Assembly (NCBI RefSeq): GCF_046097095.1
Contig: NZ_CP175698.1
Coordinates: 930,001 to 994,000, forward strand
Source: Natrinema sp046097095
GTDB lineage: Archaea; Halobacteriota; Halobacteria; Halobacteriales; Natrialbaceae
DNA: 64,000 nucleotides
Reading direction: 5' to 3'
Numbering within the stretch: the first letter of the stretch is position 1; each line of letters starts with the position of its first letter. Positions 8,927 through 17,187 of this stretch are shown one piece after another. Below the pieces are notes generated by a model. That model was not told the DNA's origin. It did no database searches and saw only the letters and a list, made by a program, of their open reading frames with translations. A program made the position numbers and the translations under genes.

Positions 8927-9664
8927 ATGCGAGACGTCTGCATCGTCGGCGGCGGCGTCGCCGGCCTCGCCGCGTCGATCTTCACCGCTCGTGCGGGACT
9001 GGACACCCTCGTCATCGACGGGGGAGAGTCAATCCTCGCGCGCAACGCCAGCCTCGAGAACTATCCCGGCTTCCCCGACGGGGTCGACGCCCGTCGGTAC
9101 CTGCAGTTGAGCCGCGAACAGGCCCGAAACGCGGGCACCGCGTTCGAACTCGGCCGTGTGACGCGAGTCGAACCGGTCGCCGAAGACGATCTCGAGGCCG
9201 GGTTCGTCCTCGAGACCGAGGGCGGCGACCCGCTCGAGGCCCGACGGGTGATCGCGGCCTCGTGGTCGGACAGCGAGTATCTCGTCCCGCTGGATGTGGG
9301 TCGCATCCAACGGGGAAGCAAGCACTTCGTCGATACCGACGAGGCCGGCCGGACGGCCGTCGACGGCGTCTACGCCGCGGGCCGACTCGCGGACGAACCA
9401 CACCAGACCATCGTCGCGGCCGGCCACGGCGCGAAGGTCGGACTCGCCGTCATCCACGATTCGGACGCCAACTTCTATCACGACTGGGTCGTCCCGGCAG
9501 GCTACTTCACCGGCCGCGGGCGCGAGGTTCCGCCGGGCTGCGAGGAGATCGACGACGCGGAACGCCGTGAGCGCGACGAGCGTGCTCGACAGGGGATGCT
9601 CGAGGCCTTCGAAAAGCCGCTCAAGGAGGAGCCGACGATGCATCCGAGCGTCGCGGAGGACTGA
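8927..9664 (+). CDS. Thioredoxin-reductase-like FAD-dependent oxidoreductase
   Basis: A 245-residue flavoprotein whose N-terminus (MRDVCIVGGGVAGLAASIFTAR) is the FAD-binding Rossmann motif of TrxR-like proteins. VIDGGESILARNASLENYPGFP then follows as in thioredoxin reductases, and the GVYAAGRLADEPHQTIVAAGHGA segment is the second FAD contact. The redox-active CxxC of thioredoxin reductase is absent and the NADPH domain is much reduced, so it is not a thioredoxin reductase in the strict sense. The frame is open upstream; the ATG at 8927 was chosen because it begins the FAD motif. Its partner is unknown. Confidence 0.85.
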   Translation: MRDVCIVGGGVAGLAASIFTARAGLDTLVIDGGESILARNASLENYPGFPDGVDARRYLQLSREQARNAGTAFELGRVTRVEPVAEDDLEAGFVLETEGGDPLEARRVIAASWSDSEYLVPLDVGRIQRGSKHFVDTDEAGRTAVDGVYAAGRLADEPHQTIVAAGHGAKVGLAVIHDSDANFYHDWVVPAGYFTGRGREVPPGCEEIDDAERRERDERARQGMLEAFEKPLKEEPTMHPSVAED

Positions 9665-9719
9665 ACGGCCACGCAGCCAGCGCCGCGACCCGTTCGCGGT
9701 CGCTACACCACACCCCTGG

Positions 9720-9745
9720 TGAATTAACTCGACGCGCGTCGGAGT
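9720..9745 (+). promoter_or_regulatory. TATA-like element and 12-bp palindrome upstream of the iucA-like gene
   Basis: Upstream of the siderophore synthetase start lies an AT-rich gaattaa (from 9721). A perfect palindrome, CGACGCGCGTCG (9730-9741), follows immediately. A palindrome between TATA box and start codon is a typical archaeal repressor position, and siderophore genes are usually iron-repressed. GC-rich palindromes are common in such genomes, so this is suggestive only. Confidence 0.3.
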
Positions 9746-9763
9746 CCCATCTTACCTTTCGCA

Positions 9764-11896
9764 ATGAGAGACGGGACGAACCGGCCGGACCGGCGGCGGG
9801 TATCGCTCGCCACGGCGGCGGAACGAGCCACGCTTGGCGCTGCGACCCGATACGCCCGGGCACACGACCTCTCGACGCCAGCCGAGGCCGCCTATCTCGA
9901 GGCGCTGACCGACGCGCGCCGCGAGATCTGCCACCGGCTGGTTCGCGGGCTGCTCCGCGGCCATCCGGCGAGTCTTCCCGACGCCGTGTTCGTGACCCTC
10001 GAGTCGTCGAAATCGCCGTTTGAGCCGGACGTTCCCGCCGAGCCCGAGCCGCTTTCGGCGCTCGACGTGGAGCGACTGCGGTCGATCGTCGCACCCCGCT
10101 CCGAGGACCGTCGCCAGATCGCACTGGTTCCACTCCCGTCCGCTCGGAGCGCCTTGCTCGCTGAGATCGCAGCACGGCACGGCTACGACCGGTTCCGACT
10201 CGTCGGGCCGGTCCGTCGCTGGTCGGCCGCCGACGGTGTGACCGAGCGCGTCTCGCACCCGGTCGATCTCGTCCCGCTCCTCGAGTGCGAGGGCGCGTTC
10301 GGCGACGCCGCACAGGCCGAGCGGATCCGAACGGAAGTGGCGGAGAGCGTCGCCAACCTCGCGTTCGCGCGCCTCGCCGCGAGCGCGCAGTCGCGTGCCG
10401 CGGCCGACGCTGATCCGGCGAGCGAGTCGCCGCTCACGGCCGTCGCGAACGCCGTTCCGGCCGCCGATTCCGCGTCCGCGTTCGAGCGGATCGTCACCGA
10501 CGGCCACCCTTTCCATCCGAGCGGGAAGATCCGACGCGGGATGACCCCCGCCGAGGGACCGGCGTACGCGCCCGAGTTCACCGACCGGATCGATCTCCGA
10601 TTCGTCGCGATCGACCGCGAGCGCGCCCTCGAGACGAGCGCGGGCGACGGTGACCGCCTGACCGATCGGCTCGTCGAGACCTTCGACGGGCTCGCAGGTG
10701 CGCTCGAGCGGGCGCTTCCCGAAGGTTGCGGGCGCGACGAGTACGCCGTCGTTCCCGTCCACCCGTTGCAGTATCACCGAACGATTCCGGACCGGTACGC
10801 CGATCGACTCGCCGACGGCAGCGTCGTTCCAATCCCTGACTACTCGCGGCCGGCGACGCCGCAGCTCAACCTCCGGACCGTCGTCCCGTACGACACAGCC
10901 GGCACCGCCGACGGGCCACTGTCGCGTCTCAAGCTCGCGATTCCGGTCCAGACGACGAACGTCGTCCGCACGCTGTCGCCCCACGCCGTGGCCAACGGAC
11001 CGCGGGTGACCGAGATCGTCCGCGCGATCGAGCGCCGGGAGCGACTCGAGACGCTGGGGGTGTTGGCCGAGCCCGCGGCGACGTGTTACGACCCGCCGGG
11101 CAGTCCCCATCCGAGCGGCGACGGGTACGACGACGCCCGCCACCTCGCGGGACTGCTTCGGTCACCGCCCGACGCCCACCCGCTCATCCCCGACGGCGCG
11201 GTACCGGTGGTCGCCGCGAGCCTCGTCGCCGACGCGCCGACCTCGGGACGGCCGCTTGTCTGCGACCTGATCGAGCGCTACGGCGCGTTGACGGGCGTCT
11301 CGAGCACCGTAGACGCCGCCCTCGCGTTCCTTGAGCGCTACGCGGCGGTCGTCGTCCCCGAGCACCTGCTGTTGTGTTGCAAGTACGGCGTCGCACTCGA
11401 GAGTCACCTCCAGAACAGCCTGGTGGTCTTCGACGGGGAGGCGCGGCCGACCGCGACGCTGGTGCGCGATCTCGGCGGCATTCGGGTCCATCGCGGCCGG
11501 CTCGGCGAACGCGGGCTCTCGCTCGAGCCGTATCCGGACTCCGACCTCGACGCCGACGGCGAGGCCGACCTCCACCGGAAGCTGTACTACGCGCTCTTCC
11601 AGAACCACCTCGGGGAACTTGTCGCGACGATCGCGTTCGAACAGGGCGTCGACGAGCGGGCCTGCTGGGACCGGATCCGCGAACGGTGTGAACGCGCGTT
11701 CGAACGGCTCTCCGACGACGCGTCGATCTCCGACGAGCGGCTCCGGCGCGACGAGCGCGCGCTGTTCGATGAGCCGACGGTCCACAAGGCGCTGACCGCG
11801 ATGCGTCTGCGGGGGAAACGCCACGAGTACGTGACCAGCGAGGTATCGAACCCGCTCTCCGAGGCGGGTCGGCAGCGGATCGACGCGCCCGAGTAA
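9764..11896 (+). CDS. IucA/IucC family (NIS) siderophore synthetase
   Basis: NRPS-independent siderophore synthetases adenylate a carboxylate (often citrate) and condense it with an amine or hydroxylamine. This 710-residue protein has the family signatures in order: GHPFHPSGKIRRG (about residues 246-258), VPVHPLQYH (about 330-338), and the C-terminal KYGVALESHLQNSLV (about 539-553), followed by the FhuF-like C-terminal part with LYYALFQNHLGEL. Length is somewhat above the usual 580-620 because of an acidic N-terminus and Ala/Asp inserts. No other siderophore genes (decarboxylase, hydroxylase, aminotransferase, second synthetase, transporter) are adjacent, so the product is undetermined. Confidence 0.9.
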   Translation: MRDGTNRPDRRRVSLATAAERATLGAATRYARAHDLSTPAEAAYLEALTDARREICHRLVRGLLRGHPASLPDAVFVTLESSKSPFEPDVPAEPEPLSALDVERLRSIVAPRSEDRRQIALVPLPSARSALLAEIAARHGYDRFRLVGPVRRWSAADGVTERVSHPVDLVPLLECEGAFGDAAQAERIRTEVAESVANLAFARLAASAQSRAAADADPASESPLTAVANAVPAADSASAFERIVTDGHPFHPSGKIRRGMTPAEGPAYAPEFTDRIDLRFVAIDRERALETSAGDGDRLTDRLVETFDGLAGALERALPEGCGRDEYAVVPVHPLQYHRTIPDRYADRLADGSVVPIPDYSRPATPQLNLRTVVPYDTAGTADGPLSRLKLAIPVQTTNVVRTLSPHAVANGPRVTEIVRAIERRERLETLGVLAEPAATCYDPPGSPHPSGDGYDDARHLAGLLRSPPDAHPLIPDGAVPVVAASLVADAPTSGRPLVCDLIERYGALTGVSSTVDAALAFLERYAAVVVPEHLLLCCKYGVALESHLQNSLVVFDGEARPTATLVRDLGGIRVHRGRLGERGLSLEPYPDSDLDADGEADLHRKLYYALFQNHLGELVATIAFEQGVDERACWDRIRERCERAFERLSDDASISDERLRRDERALFDEPTVHKALTAMRLRGKRHEYVTSEVSNPLSEAGRQRIDAPE

Positions 11897-11971
11897 GACC
11901 CGCGGGCCGTCTCCCCGTCAGTTCGGTAGACGACCGTATCCTTTTGCCGTCTGCCCGCCTCGAGTCGGTCG

Positions 11972-12706
11972 ATGGAGGTCGCCATCCTCACCGTCGGCGA
12001 CGAAGTGCTCGCCGGAGACATCGCGAACGGGAACGCGCAGTGGCTCGCAACCCGGCTGACCGACAGCGGCGCGACCGTCGATCGAATCCTGACGATCCCG
12101 GACGACCGCGACCGCATCGCGGCGACGATAGACGAGTGGACGACCGCCGTCGACGCCGCGATCGTGACCGGCGGGCTCGGCGGGACCCACGACGACGTCA
12201 CCGCCGACGCGCTCGCGGACGCGTTCGACCGCGAGTTGGTCGTCGACGAGTCCGTTCGGCGGGACGTCCTCGAGACGGTGGCTGAGTACCGGAACCTCGA
12301 TCCCAAGACGGTCACGGCCGAGGATCTCGACTTCGACGTCGACGCCTGGGCGGCGCTGCCCGAGGGCGGTCGGCCGGTGCTCAACCCCGAGGGGCTCTGT
12401 CCCGGCTGCGTGCTCGAGAACGTCTACGCGTTCCCGGGCGTGCCCGCAGAGATGCGGGCGTTGTTCGAGCGCGTTGCCGCGGAGTTTAGCGGCGACGCGG
12501 TCTCGCGGGTGGCGTACACGCCCCAGCCGGAGGCGTCGGTGGTCGACGCGGTCGCCGGCGCTCGCGAGCGCTTCGACGTGACGATCGGCAGCTATCCCGA
12601 CACGGAGCGGCGAAACCGGCTGAAGGTGACCGGCACCGATCCCGAGGCCGTCGATCGGACCCTCGAGTGGCTCGCCGAACGGGTCGACCTCGCGGCCGAG
12701 AAGTAG
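11972..12706 (+). CDS. CinA-like molybdopterin-binding domain protein
   Basis: A 244-residue protein of the MoCF_biosynth/CinA N-terminal family. The GDEVLAGDIANGNAQWLA segment (residues 9-26) and VTGGLGGTHDDVT (about residues 66-78) are the conserved phosphate- and substrate-loop motifs. The C-terminal deamidase domain of bacterial CinA is absent; archaeal members are commonly N-terminal domain only and some act as pyrophosphatases. The gene starts about 75 bp after the siderophore synthetase and ends about 80 bp before coaBC; any co-transcription is uncertain. Confidence 0.85.
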   Translation: MEVAILTVGDEVLAGDIANGNAQWLATRLTDSGATVDRILTIPDDRDRIAATIDEWTTAVDAAIVTGGLGGTHDDVTADALADAFDRELVVDESVRRDVLETVAEYRNLDPKTVTAEDLDFDVDAWAALPEGGRPVLNPEGLCPGCVLENVYAFPGVPAEMRALFERVAAEFSGDAVSRVAYTPQPEASVVDAVAGARERFDVTIGSYPDTERRNRLKVTGTDPEAVDRTLEWLAERVDLAAEK

Positions 12707-12788
12707 GGTCGTCGCGGCGAGCCGCGAGGCGCGCGTTTCGACGACGCCTCGCTACGCTTAACATACTCCGAGAGAGAATAGCAGACGA

Positions 12789-13961
12789 ATGCTCGAGGGA
12801 GTCAACGTCGCGCTCGGGGTGACGGGGTCGATCGCGGCCGTCAAGACGGTCGAACTGGCCCACGAGTTGCGGCGGCAGGGCGCCGACGTTCGCGGAGTGA
12901 TGACCGACAGCGCGCAGGGCATCATCCACCCCTGGGCCGTCGAGTTCGCCACCGAAAACGAGGTCGTCACCGAGATCACCGGCAGCGTCGAACACGTCGA
13001 ACTCTGCGGGTACGACGGCTGGGCCGACGTATTCCTCATCGCTCCGGCGACGGCCAACACCGTCGGCAAGATCGCCGGTGCCGTCGACGACACGCCCGTT
13101 ACGACGTGTGCGACGACCGCGATCGGAGCCGATACGCCGGTCGTCGTCGCACCCGCGATGCACGAGCCGATGTACGACCACCCCGGCGTGCTCGAGGCGA
13201 TCGACACCGTCTCGGAGTGGGGGATCGAGTTCGTCGACCCGCGAATCGAGGAGGGCAAGGCCAAGATCGCCAGCGAGGAGGCCATCGTCTGCGACGTCGC
13301 GCGAGCGGCCGACGACCGACCGCTCGAGGGAGAACACGTCGTGGTCACCAGCGGGGCGACCAGCGAGTCGATCGACCCCGTTCGGATCATCACGAACCGC
13401 TCGTCGGGCAAGATGGGCCGGGCCGTCGCGACGGCCTGCTACGTCCGCGGGGCCGCGGTCACGCTCGTCCACGACGGCCCCGAGGTCCCCTCCGCCGACG
13501 TTCGGCAGGTCGAGAGCGCCGCGGAGATGCTCGCGGCCACCCGCGAAGCCTGCGACGACGCCGACGCGATGGTCTCGGCGGCCGCGATCGGCGACTACAC
13601 CGTCGAGACGAGCGACGAAAAGATCCGCTCGGGCCAGGAGCTGACCCTCGAGTTCGAGCCGACGCCGAAGCTGATCGACGAGCTCCGTGCCGACTACCCC
13701 GAACTGCCGATCGTCGGCTTCAAGACCGAAACGTCGGGCGACGAGGCGGCGATGATCGAACAGGCCCGGACGACCTTAGAGCGGGCCGATCTCGCCTTCG
13801 TCGTCGCCAACGACGCGAGCGTAATGGGTGCCGACGAGACGAAAGCGCTGCTGGTCCACGCGACCGACGCCGCCCGCTACGAGGGGACGAAAGCCGGCCT
13901 CGGCGGCGAAATCGCGGACTCGATCGCCGCGGTGCTGGGCGACGGTCCGAACGCGGACTAA
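12789..13961 (+). CDS. coaBC: Bifunctional phosphopantothenoylcysteine decarboxylase/phosphopantothenate-cysteine ligase CoaBC
   Basis: CoaBC makes 4'-phosphopantetheine for coenzyme A: the CoaB domain joins phosphopantothenate to cysteine and the FMN-dependent CoaC domain decarboxylates the product. The 390-residue protein begins with the flavin-domain motif GVTGSIAAVKTVELAHEL and contains VAPAMHEPMYDHPG, the conserved PxMNxxM-like segment (here with His). The synthetase domain follows with VTSGATSESIDPVRIITNRSSGKMG (from about residue 185) and later KLIDELRADYP and VGFKTET. Length matches archaeal CoaBC. A TATA-like cttaacata lies about 30 bp before the start. Confidence 0.95.
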   Translation: MLEGVNVALGVTGSIAAVKTVELAHELRRQGADVRGVMTDSAQGIIHPWAVEFATENEVVTEITGSVEHVELCGYDGWADVFLIAPATANTVGKIAGAVDDTPVTTCATTAIGADTPVVVAPAMHEPMYDHPGVLEAIDTVSEWGIEFVDPRIEEGKAKIASEEAIVCDVARAADDRPLEGEHVVVTSGATSESIDPVRIITNRSSGKMGRAVATACYVRGAAVTLVHDGPEVPSADVRQVESAAEMLAATREACDDADAMVSAAAIGDYTVETSDEKIRSGQELTLEFEPTPKLIDELRADYPELPIVGFKTETSGDEAAMIEQARTTLERADLAFVVANDASVMGADETKALLVHATDAARYEGTKAGLGGEIADSIAAVLGDGPNAD

Positions 13962-14075
13962 TCGATCGGCGAGCCGTCAGGAGAACTATATGGGTGCGGT
14001 TCATTCGACCGAACTAATGGGTCTCCGAACAGGTCTGAACGCGAATGAATTACCGGCACCGGCCGGCGGCTCGAG

Positions 14076-14738
14076 GTGATCGACGTGGCGCAACGACAGC
14101 GCGCGGCGGACGGGAACGCGGACGCCGGCACGGACACTGACGCTTCTGACGGCGACACCGGCACGGACGCCACCTCCGATCCAGCCGACGATCCACTCAC
14201 GAAGGGCGAAATCTTCGAGGTGTTGCGCAACCAGCGGCGTCGCTACGTGCTCCAGTTTCTCAAGCAAGACGATCGGCCCGTCGAGCTCGGCGATTTGACC
14301 CAACAGGTCGCCGCCTGGGAGTACGATACGACCCTCGAGGGCGTCACGCCCGAGCAGCGAAAGCGGGTCTACACGACGCTACAGCAGACGCACCTCCCGA
14401 AGATGGACACGGCCGGTATCCTCCGGTTCGACTCCGATCGGGGCGTCATCGAGGCGACCGAGCGAACGCGAGACATCAGCGTCTACCTCGAGATCGTCCC
14501 CGGACGGGAGTTCGCCTGGCGCGAACTCTACCTCTCGCTGGGCGCGATCAGCTGTGCGCTGGTCGCCGCACTGTGGCTGCGGATCTACCCGCTGACGCTG
14601 GTGGCGGATTTGATCTGGACGGCGGTCATCGCGGGGACGTTCACGCTCACCGCGATCGCACACATCTACCACGAGCGGAACATGCGCCTTGGCCACGGCG
14701 ACCAGCCGCCGGAACTCAGTTACGGCACCGACGAGTGA
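14076..14738 (+). CDS. DUF7344-like winged-helix protein with C-terminal membrane segments
   Basis: A 220-residue haloarchaeal protein. After an acidic, disordered Asp/Thr-rich N-terminus (residues 1-40) comes a winged-helix region with GEIFEVLRNQRRRYVLQFLKQ and TTLQQTHLPKMDTAGILRFD, the pattern of the DUF7344/ArsR-like domain widespread in haloarchaea. Two hydrophobic segments follow near residues 150-190. It may be a membrane-tethered DNA-binding regulator. The chosen start is GTG; a second GTG three codons later is equally possible. The downstream phosphoribosyltransferase gene begins about 50 bp away. Confidence 0.72.
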   Translation: MIDVAQRQRAADGNADAGTDTDASDGDTGTDATSDPADDPLTKGEIFEVLRNQRRRYVLQFLKQDDRPVELGDLTQQVAAWEYDTTLEGVTPEQRKRVYTTLQQTHLPKMDTAGILRFDSDRGVIEATERTRDISVYLEIVPGREFAWRELYLSLGAISCALVAALWLRIYPLTLVADLIWTAVIAGTFTLTAIAHIYHERNMRLGHGDQPPELSYGTDE

Positions 14739-14787
14739 GCGCTCGGCGGATCGCCAACTTTTACTCCGCTTCCGTCCGACCCACGAC

Positions 14788-15357
14788 ATGGATCAACTCA
14801 AGCAGTCGCTCCTCGAAGCGCCGATCATCGAAAAGAACGGCTATCACTACTTCGTCCACCCGATTAGCGACGGCCTCCCCAAGCTCGACCCGACGCTGTT
14901 GCGCGAGATCGTCATCCGGATCATTCGGAAGGCCGAGCTCGAAGAGGTCGACCGGATCGTCACCCCCGCGGCGATGGGGATTCACATCTCGACGGCCGTC
15001 TCGCTGATGACCGACATCCCGCTGACGGTCATCCGGAAGCGCGAGTACGGCCTCGAGGACGAGGTCGCGATCTCCCAGAAGACGGGGTACTCGGAGAACG
15101 AGATGTACATCAACGACGTCCGCGAGGGCGAGCGCGTGCTCGTCCTCGACGACGTCCTCTCGACAGGGGGCACGCTCGCATCGGTCCTTTCGGCGTTAGA
15201 CGAGATCGGCGCGGAGGTCGTCGACACGGTCGCGGTCATCAAGAAGGTCGGCGGCGAGAACAAAGTCGACGACGCCGGCTACGACGTCAAGACGTTGATC
15301 AACGTCGACGTCGTCGACGGCGAGGTCGTCATCGTCGACGAAGAGGGCGACCAGTAG
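14788..15357 (+). CDS. hpt: Hypoxanthine/guanine phosphoribosyltransferase
   Basis: A 189-residue purine salvage enzyme of the archaeal HGPRTase group, which is related to adenine phosphoribosyltransferase. The PRPP-binding motif VLVLDDVLSTGGTL lies near residues 117-130. The segment RIVTPAAMGIHISTAVSLM near the middle and VIRKREYGLEDE are characteristic. The frame is open upstream, but the ATG giving MDQLKQSLLEAPI matches the family N-terminus. Length is typical. Substrate choice between hypoxanthine/guanine and adenine rests on overall resemblance and is not certain. Confidence 0.9.
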   Translation: MDQLKQSLLEAPIIEKNGYHYFVHPISDGLPKLDPTLLREIVIRIIRKAELEEVDRIVTPAAMGIHISTAVSLMTDIPLTVIRKREYGLEDEVAISQKTGYSENEMYINDVREGERVLVLDDVLSTGGTLASVLSALDEIGAEVVDTVAVIKKVGGENKVDDAGYDVKTLINVDVVDGEVVIVDEEGDQ

Positions 15358-15494
15358 CCGCCGTCGGCCGCCACGCTCGGCTTGCGTCTCGCCGTCGGAA
15401 ACCGGCATTCACGTCTCTCGAGATCGAACGTGATGCATACATGAAAGTAATTTGAGCATAGTGTTTTGATTTCGAGCCGGTCGGTGCCGCCCCC

Positions 15495-15528
15495 ATCAGA
15501 AGGAATATAGTGACAGGTTCTGAATCCC
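15495..15528 (+). promoter_or_regulatory. Probable promoter of the ABC peptide transporter operon
   Basis: An AT-rich ggaatatagtg (about 15501-15511) lies roughly 20-28 bp before the ATG of the substrate-binding protein in otherwise GC-rich DNA, suitable for a leaderless or short-leader haloarchaeal transcript. The spacing was judged by eye only. Confidence 0.4.
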
Positions 15529-17181
15529 ATGGCGATGGTAGGGGAGCGTGTCGGTAACGGTGAACGCGGTCGGCTACGGCGGCGTTCACTCCTGAAGAGC
15601 GCGGGAGCGGTCGGGGTCGCTGAGCTGGCGGGCTGCATCGAGTTCAACGACATCACGGCCGACGGACCGGCCGAGGAACTGATTCAAAAGGGGTTCGATG
15701 CGGCGGGGATCGATCCGCCGTTCGAGACAGCCATCGCCATCACCGAGGACGGCGAGCGGGAGAAGCTCGCACAGCTTCTTAGGAACGAACTGAACGACAC
15801 GGGCTTTTTCGATATCTCGATCGAGCGGCGAGAGTTCAGCTCCCACGTCGACCTCATGGTCGGTGCGGCCGACAACAACGAGAACGCCATGTTCGTCGCG
15901 AGCTGGACCGGCGGCTGGGATCCCAGCGACTACGTCGATCTGCTGTTTCACTCGGACAACTGGACGCCCGACGGATTCAACGTCGGCCATTACAAAGACG
16001 AGGCCGTCGACCGGTACATCGACGCGGGGCTCACGGAAACCAACCTCGAAAAGCGAGTCGAAATATATCAGAACCTACAGGAACAACTCGTCGCCGATTC
16101 GCCGGCGTCGTTCGTCCGCTTTCGCGAGGCGACCCACGTCTGGGATGGCGACGTTGTCACGGACTGGCAGACGTATCCGCTCCGAACGGGGTCGTACTAC
16201 GCCATCTACGCCCCCTGGGCCGGCGTCTACACCGAACTCGAGGGGACGTCCGAATTCGTCGGCGACCTCGGGAGCGACGTGACCAACTACGATCCCGTCG
16301 CGATAAACGGAACCGTCTCGAGTCAGGCGACAGCGCTCATCTACGAGGAACTCGTCGGCGTCGACTTCGACGGCAAGGTTCAGCCAATGCTCGCCACCGA
16401 CTGGGAGCGCCTCGACGAGACGACCTACCGGTTTTCCCTCCGCGACGGCGTCCGCTTTCACAACGGCGAGGAACTCACCGCCGACCACGTGAAAGGGTCG
16501 CTCGAGCGGTACAAAGGGACGAGCCGGGAAGCCGACGTGTACGACTGGTACGAGACCAGTGCGGTCGTCAACGATCGCACCATCGAAATCGGCTGCTCGC
16601 GGGAGTACGGCCCGTTCGAGCAGGCGCTGTTCAACGTGCCGATCGTCCCGATAGCGGCGATCGAGGGCGAGCACGACCTCCAGTCGAAGCCGATCGGAAC
16701 CGGACCCTATCAGTTCGCCGAACACGACAGCGGCAACCACTGGCGGCTGACACGGTTCGACGAGCACTGGTTCGAGGGCGACAAATCGGTCCCAGCGACG
16801 GCACCGATCGAGACCGTTCGCCTCGAGATCATCACGGAGAAATCGTCGCGGCAGGCCGCACTCGAGGGTGGTGATATCCACGTTAGCTACGGGGTGCCGT
16901 CGGCGAGTATCGCAGACTTCGAGGACGACGCCGCCTACGGCGTCGGTCGTCGCGTCAGCGGCGGATACGACGTGGTGTTCTACCCGACCTATCTCCCGCC
17001 GTTTTCGGAGCCGGCGGTCCGCCGCGGCTGTAACATGTTGCTGCCCCGCGAAGCGATCCTCGAGCGGGTCTACTACGGCGTCGGGCGAGTCGGGTACACG
17101 CCGATCTCGCCGCTGCTCGAGGAGTACGTCAGCGAGTCGTTTCGAGAACAGATCGCCGACGAGTACGTCCATCCAAACTGA
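15529..17181 (+). CDS. Tat-exported lipoprotein, family 5 substrate-binding protein with apparent circular permutation
   Basis: This is the extracellular solute receptor of the adjacent peptide/nickel-type ABC transporter. The 550-residue protein has a twin-arginine signal (RRRSLLKS, from residue 17) and lipobox LAGC with lipid-anchor Cys36. The mature part is out of normal order. Residues about 46-238 resemble the C-terminal part of SBP family 5: EELIQKGFDAAG, SWTGGWDPSDYVDLLFHSDN, IYQNLQEQLVADSPASFVRF. Residues about 239-550 resemble the N-terminal part: DPVAINGTVSSQATALIYEEL, TTYRFSLRDGVRFHNGEELTADHV, KPIGTGPYQF, and a final EYVSES region that normally precedes the KGFDAAG helix. No frameshift or internal stop is present. 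The family call is firm; the permutation is inferred from motif order. Confidence 0.88.
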   Translation: MAMVGERVGNGERGRLRRRSLLKSAGAVGVAELAGCIEFNDITADGPAEELIQKGFDAAGIDPPFETAIAITEDGEREKLAQLLRNELNDTGFFDISIERREFSSHVDLMVGAADNNENAMFVASWTGGWDPSDYVDLLFHSDNWTPDGFNVGHYKDEAVDRYIDAGLTETNLEKRVEIYQNLQEQLVADSPASFVRFREATHVWDGDVVTDWQTYPLRTGSYYAIYAPWAGVYTELEGTSEFVGDLGSDVTNYDPVAINGTVSSQATALIYEELVGVDFDGKVQPMLATDWERLDETTYRFSLRDGVRFHNGEELTADHVKGSLERYKGTSREADVYDWYETSAVVNDRTIEIGCSREYGPFEQALFNVPIVPIAAIEGEHDLQSKPIGTGPYQFAEHDSGNHWRLTRFDEHWFEGDKSVPATAPIETVRLEIITEKSSRQAALEGGDIHVSYGVPSASIADFEDDAAYGVGRRVSGGYDVVFYPTYLPPFSEPAVRRGCNMLLPREAILERVYYGVGRVGYTPISPLLEEYVSESFREQIADEYVHPN

Positions 17182-17187
17182 TCAACG

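Noticed and set aside
9752..11143. A 463-codon minus-strand open frame opposite the siderophore synthetase gene
   Set aside because: Arginine-rich, no family features, and fully antisense to a gene with clear NIS synthetase motifs.
3619..15453. A shared 11-mer, atgaaagtaat, upstream of the H-NOX gene and upstream of the ABC operon
   Set aside because: Two short matches in a 64-kb window are expected by chance and neither sits at a consistent distance from its start codon.
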